Shown: one piece after another, positions 60,750 to 64,000 of the stretch | How the letters are laid out: each line of letters opens with the position of its first letter | Position numbering within the stretch: the first letter of the stretch is position 1 | Origin: JAJKIV01 sp036274195 | GTDB lineage: Bacteria > Gemmatimonadota > Gemmatimonadetes > Gemmatimonadales > Gemmatimonadaceae | Direction of reading: 5' to 3' | NCBI GenBank assembly: GCA_036274195.1 | Contig: DASUGD010000050.1 | Span: forward strand, 6,988 to 70,987 | Length of the DNA stretch: 64,000 bases | The notes under the pieces: model-generated | What the model was told of the DNA's origin: nothing | What the model saw: the letters and a program-made list of their open reading frames with translations, nothing else | The model's database searches: none | Made by a program: the position numbers and the translations under genes

Positions 60750-61717
60750 GACCTGCCCCACCGTGCCCGCGCACCGCGGGTGTCGACGTGCGCGAAGGGG
60801 CCATGCGCTCTGGTCGCTCGATACAATCCGGCACCACCGGTCAACTCCGGGTGTGCGCGCTCCACACGCTCGACGGCCTGGAGGATGACCCGCGCGTCGC
60901 GCGAATCGATCCGGTGGTCGTGATTCAGATCGTCCATGCGGCCATTCTGGTCGTTGTCGACGAACACGTCCGCGGCGTCGCCGAACTGATGGCGGCTATC
61001 GCGCGCCCGGCCGCCTCGTCCGACGCCCTGGGCATTGTACTGCGGCGTTCTGAAGCCGGACATGACGACCATGTGTTCGACGCGAACGCCGTGGGCTGCG
61101 AGATCCTCGATCACGAGCTCCAGCTTGTCGACGAGCGACTCGCGGAGCACGAGGTACTTCGGCCAGACGTCCTGCTGGTCGTGCGTGAGGAAGTCGCGCA
61201 GCCGGAAGTGCTCGGACACGTAGGTGTCCTGATTCTCCGGCGTCACCTCGATGAAGCCCTCAGGATTCTCGTAGGCCTCCTGCGTGGTGCGGCGACGCCG
61301 CTCGTTAGGCCAGAACCCCACGCGATAGTCACCGACCTTCCCGCCGGACTTCTCCGTGAACGGAATCATCGAGATGAACGCGAACGGCCGGCCCATGATG
61401 TCCTCGGCCGCGTGATACACGCCCGGCCCGGACTCGGCAGCGGGGTCGCCAAAGAGACGCTCGAGGACGGGCAACGAAAACAACCGCGACGCGCTGAACA
61501 GCTTGAAGCGGAGCTTGCCGCTCCGACCGAAGAGCGAGTCCGGAACGACCGGTGTGGTGGAAGCAACGGCAGCCGGAGAGACCGTCACGGTCTCCGGACG
61601 CACTGGAGCCGGCGAGCGCGGATGCGCGGATGCCGTGCTGGAGAGCGTCAACGCGGCGACCAGCGAGGCTGTCGCGATCGCGCGCCATCTGAGCGCCGGG
61701 CTGCTGTTGTGGTGCAT
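60746..61717 (-). CDS. M15-family peptidase with two calcium-loop-like segments (first of two paralogues)
   Basis: A 323-residue protein with a signal peptide (AIATASLVAALTLSSTASAH). It aligns with its neighbour across LRDFLTHDQQDVWPKYLVLRESLVDKLELVIEDL, SGFRTPQYNAQG, SRHQFGDAADV and FAHVDTRGARARW. After the AAD zinc motif come two EF-hand-like loops, DNDQNGRMDD and DLNHDHRIDSRD. It probably trims peptidoglycan peptides in the periplasm, with calcium stabilising the fold. The ATG follows AGGGAGG at 6-nt spacing. Confidence 0.85.
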   Translation of the reverse strand: MHHNSSPALRWRAIATASLVAALTLSSTASAHPRSPAPVRPETVTVSPAAVASTTPVVPDSLFGRSGKLRFKLFSASRLFSLPVLERLFGDPAAESGPGVYHAAEDIMGRPFAFISMIPFTEKSGGKVGDYRVGFWPNERRRRTTQEAYENPEGFIEVTPENQDTYVSEHFRLRDFLTHDQQDVWPKYLVLRESLVDKLELVIEDLAAHGVRVEHMVVMSGFRTPQYNAQGVGRGGRARDSRHQFGDAADVFVDNDQNGRMDDLNHDHRIDSRDARVILQAVERVERAHPELTGGAGLYRATRAHGPFAHVDTRGARARWGRS

Positions 61718-61871
61718 CGGTAACCTCCCTGGCAACCAGACTGACGGCTTGGCGAACACCGCCTCACGGCTTTGCGTGCCGGCCTCGAACGTGGCCGGCG
61801 TGCCCTTTACAAGGAGCCTCCGCCACGCGACGGAGGAGCGGGTAATACGGCGTAGTCTATAGGCTTGCCCT

Positions 61872-61896
61872 GGGTCGTTGCAGCCCCGAACGACCC
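61872..61896 (-). terminator. Hairpin downstream of the L,D-transpeptidase gene
   Basis: An 8-bp stem, GGGTCGTT (61872-61879) with AACGACCC (61889-61896), with a 9-nt loop, extendable by imperfect outer pairs. The 207-bp spacer to the M15 genes also has a GCCGGCC/GGCCGGC hairpin near 61780, and no gene. Confidence 0.5.
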
Positions 61897-61924
61897 TCAG
61901 CCAGGGTCGGATCTAACTCAGTGG

Positions 61925-62791
61925 TCAATATATGTACACCGGCGTTCCGACCGGAACCATTTGGTACAAGGTCTCGATGTCTTCGTTCCGTAACCGAACG
62001 CAGCCATGGCTGACCGACGTTCCAATACTCGACGGCACATCCGTTCCGTGCAGCGCGTAGCCATCTCCCATGTTCAACCGATTCGTGCCCAGCACTCCAC
62101 TGTACTTCCGCTGCGTGGTTCCGAACGGCGGGATGACGATGTTCTTGTTCGCAACGATCTCCCGGCCTTCGGCGACGTCGAACGGGACCAGCTGACCGTC
62201 GGCCGTCTTTCGCACGACCTCCGTGCCGTCGACCGTAATGATCGATCCGTCTGCGAGCTTGATCGACTGCCCGCGAACGAGGTGAACGACCCCGAGCGAC
62301 TTCTTCTTTGCCATCTCCACGTAGTGCCAATCGGGCGGCACCCAGATCGGGTCGGTCTCCTTACTTTCGACGACCAACCGCCCCCGGGGGGTTTCGAACT
62401 TCCATTTGTTTCCGCCCCCTTTTGCCAGAACCTTTCCGCTCCCTGTCGCAACTCTGGTCGTGAAAAGAATCTGGTCACCGCGTTTGTACCACAGTCGGTG
62501 ATCCGTGATACTCACGACGATGTACGGGAGACTGTCCGGCGGGGCCGCCTCCGTGCTGTCCACGAGGATCTGTTTCAGCGTATCGGTCGAGGCGCCGATC
62601 TTCCGCTTGATCCCGTCGAGCACATCGAGGTTGTCGTTGAACACCATCCGTGAGACATCGCGCTCATACCGAGCGTTTACCGTCCACGAGAGGAGCATCA
62701 CGCTCGCCGCCGCGACGACCACCACGGCGCCGACGAGGCTCCATGCTGCCCGACCGCCGCTCACGAAAAATCCCGCGCCCCTCCCCGCCAT
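61925..62791 (-). CDS. L,D-transpeptidase (YkuD family)
   Basis: A 288-residue protein with one N-terminal membrane helix (AAWSLVGAVVVVAAASVMLL) and a YkuD catalytic domain. The active site HGTD...SIGTSVSHGCVRLRNEDI is intact, with nucleophile Cys264. The enzyme makes 3-3 cross-links or links lipoprotein to peptidoglycan in the periplasm. An upstream paralogue 18 bp away lacks this site. Confidence 0.94.
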   Translation of the reverse strand: MAGRGAGFFVSGGRAAWSLVGAVVVVAAASVMLLSWTVNARYERDVSRMVFNDNLDVLDGIKRKIGASTDTLKQILVDSTEAAPPDSLPYIVVSITDHRLWYKRGDQILFTTRVATGSGKVLAKGGGNKWKFETPRGRLVVESKETDPIWVPPDWHYVEMAKKKSLGVVHLVRGQSIKLADGSIITVDGTEVVRKTADGQLVPFDVAEGREIVANKNIVIPPFGTTQRKYSGVLGTNRLNMGDGYALHGTDVPSSIGTSVSHGCVRLRNEDIETLYQMVPVGTPVYIY

Positions 62792-62809
62792 GCTCCTCGC
62801 TCCGCTCGT

Positions 62810-63517
62810 TCAGTAGAGGTATACCGACATCCCGGGGGTCACGTTCGGCGCAATCGCGCGCAAGTCCTCGACCCTCACCCGAATCGCCCCGGGGAGCACA
62901 TACGAGGAATCACGCAGCGGACCTTCGGCCGGGCGGGTATAGATCACGGCGCCGCCGGACAGCACGATTGCGCCGGGGCCCAACGCACCGGCCACCGTCC
63001 GGTCATCCGGCACCGGCAGCCCGCGATCGACGTATACCCACTTCGGGATCTCCCACCTGTCCTTCGCTCCCAACACACGCTCGACAGTCCTCGCCCCGCG
63101 GGGCGCGACTATTTTCAGCGTGTCGGGCGCGGTGCCGACCCGCTTCTCCGACCCCACGTCCACGGCCATCTCGCGCAGCAAGGCACCGTCTCGCTCGAGG
63201 TACATGACACCGCTGTCCACCGCGACCGAGAGGTGGAGGTCCTTGTCGATGTTCGCCTGCCGTCGCATGAGCTCGAGCGCGACGCGCGTGCGGTTCTGTT
63301 CCGCCGCGATGACCATGTCGGCCTTTCGCCGCTCCTGATCAGTCATGCTGGCCCGTAGCCGCGCCGTTTCCCGCGCATAACGAACGCGCTGGTAAACGAG
63401 CCACCCGTCGATGGCGACCATCGAGACGAGCGCCACCAAGAGGACGGTAACGATCCCGGGATAGGCGAGTCGGAATTCGCGCCAACTCTGGCGGCGGCGT
63501 TCAACCTGCTCGGTCAC
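62810..63517 (-). CDS. L,D-transpeptidase-like protein lacking the catalytic Cys-His (probable pseudoenzyme)
   Basis: A 235-residue protein with one N-terminal membrane helix (PGIVTVLLVALVSMVAIDG) followed by a coiled segment and a YkuD-like fold. The end of the protein (IRVRVEDLRAI...VTPGMSVYLY) aligns with the active neighbour (VRLRNEDIETL...VPVGTPVYIY). At the SHGC position it reads PGAI, so both the His and the Cys are missing. It may bind peptidoglycan or regulate the active enzyme. Its start overlaps the preceding SH3 gene by 4 bp. Confidence 0.75.
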   Translation of the reverse strand: MTEQVERRRQSWREFRLAYPGIVTVLLVALVSMVAIDGWLVYQRVRYARETARLRASMTDQERRKADMVIAAEQNRTRVALELMRRQANIDKDLHLSVAVDSGVMYLERDGALLREMAVDVGSEKRVGTAPDTLKIVAPRGARTVERVLGAKDRWEIPKWVYVDRGLPVPDDRTVAGALGPGAIVLSGGAVIYTRPAEGPLRDSSYVLPGAIRVRVEDLRAIAPNVTPGMSVYLY

Positions 63518-64000
63518 TTTCGGGGGGTGATCGTCAACAAATCGAGTATGGGGACTCCAACGAGGTCGCTTCGGCCGGTCCTCACCCGCGCGGTGATCAT
63601 CGCCTGTGACAACTCCGGGATCGACTTTGTCATCACCAGGAGAGACGGCGGCACCACGAGGTAGAGCAGCGCATTCTCTTCGTAGGGACCACGCGCGAGC
63701 AGATACGTCTCGTCCGGCGCGAGATCCTTGCGAAGCACGTCAGCCTTCTGCCTCGCGAGGATCTGCACACTCCACCGCACCAGCTTCCCCTTGGAGCCAG
63801 CCGGATCCGCGCGCAGGTCCGCGGCGCTCACGCCTGTTCGAATGGACGAATCGGCAGGCGCGAGATCACGCTCCGGGACCCATCCCTCCAGCCGAACACG
63901 CACCCAGCCGCGGTCGCGGGCGAGTGGAGTGAGCGTCGCGCCCTGAGCCACCGTGGCGAGCGCCCTCGCGTCGGGCGCCGCCCGCAACGCGATGTTTCCT
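63514..64000 (-). CDS. SH3-domain protein, partial at right edge
   Basis: The frame is open through the right edge, and the N-terminus lies outside. The visible start reads GNIALRAAPDARALATVAQG, then WVRVRLEGWVPE, a bacterial SH3 domain (SH3_3), which in envelope proteins binds peptidoglycan. About 90 residues of an unrecognised domain follow (RWSVQILARQKADVLRKDL...). It overlaps the L,D-transpeptidase-like gene by 4 bp, so it heads or extends the cell-wall operon. Confidence 0.75.
   Translation of the reverse strand, partial: GNIALRAAPDARALATVAQGATLTPLARDRGWVRVRLEGWVPERDLAPADSSIRTGVSAADLRADPAGSKGKLVRWSVQILARQKADVLRKDLAPDETYLLARGPYEENALLYLVVPPSLLVMTKSIPELSQAMITARVRTGRSDLVGVPILDLLTITPRK

Overview
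The window is a high-GC, gene-dense stretch of a bacterial chromosome with no phage, insertion sequence, CRISPR array or rRNA. The content is that of a diderm (a Kdo-kinase-like LPS enzyme, a heptosyltransferase-like enzyme, an outer-membrane barrel protein, periplasmic HtrA) that makes a polyprenyl quinone, is motile or piliated, and carries microcompartment shell genes. Gene style and protein flavour fit Gemmatimonadota best. That is an inference from reading, not a database match, at about 60% confidence.

Layout, left to right. 1-1589 (minus strand): end of a bacterial-microcompartment (BMC) locus, with two BMC-P vertex proteins and the N-terminus of a probable cargo protein that leaves the window, preceded by a rhomboid protease. 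1807-14174 (mostly plus): protein quality control and ribosome support, with dnaK, htrA, tRNA-Leu(UAG), a HerA-like ATPase (minus), tig-clpP, clpX, lon and engB. 14171-20779: a lipoprotein, a hexapeptide acyltransferase, a Nudix hydrolase, a PilB-type ATPase fused to a receiver domain, and an outer-membrane barrel protein. 20834-25737: trpE, an FHA-GAF-nucleotide cyclase, a Kdo-kinase-like protein and a heptosyltransferase-like GT9. 25667-30020 (minus): maf, dtd, glmS, glmM. 30080-35767: a chemoreceptor with an adenylate-forming enzyme lacking its terminal lysine motif, a REC-HD-GYP protein and a trans-sulfuration enzyme. 35948-40110: M48 protease, purD, mutM and a UvrC-like nuclease as an overlapping unit. 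40594-46249 (minus): phosphoesterase, ubiX, ubiA, a chemoreceptor, ubiD and ubiE/menG, a quinone operon that includes a chemoreceptor. 46322-50665: an ECF sigma factor, its zinc anti-sigma factor and three envelope proteins. 50645-55306 (minus): DHH phosphoesterase, NifU-like, Mrp, MATE and SAM-hydrolase-like genes in one overlapping operon. 55418-58747: an APC permease and guaB. 58795-64000 (minus): a cell-wall cluster with an SH3 protein, an L,D-transpeptidase and its apparently inactive paralogue, and two M15 peptidases with calcium-loop insertions.

Two signals cut across the genes. First, the octamer CGTTAGGC occurs at least 31 times in both orientations, roughly ten times more than composition predicts. 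It sits mostly inside coding sequence and repeatedly forces the rare leucine codon TTA. Second, six spacers or gene edges carry arrays of 7-bp units, each locus with its own unit sequence. In four of them the arrays form the two arms of a long inverted repeat around a core (two of these are perfect, 25 and 34 bp). Neither is explained by known features in the window; they are the main leads.

Many genes overlap by 1-4 bp (ATGA, GTGA, TGATG), so translational coupling is the rule. Starts were chosen on Shine-Dalgarno match, family N-terminus and overlap, and several remain ambiguous as noted.
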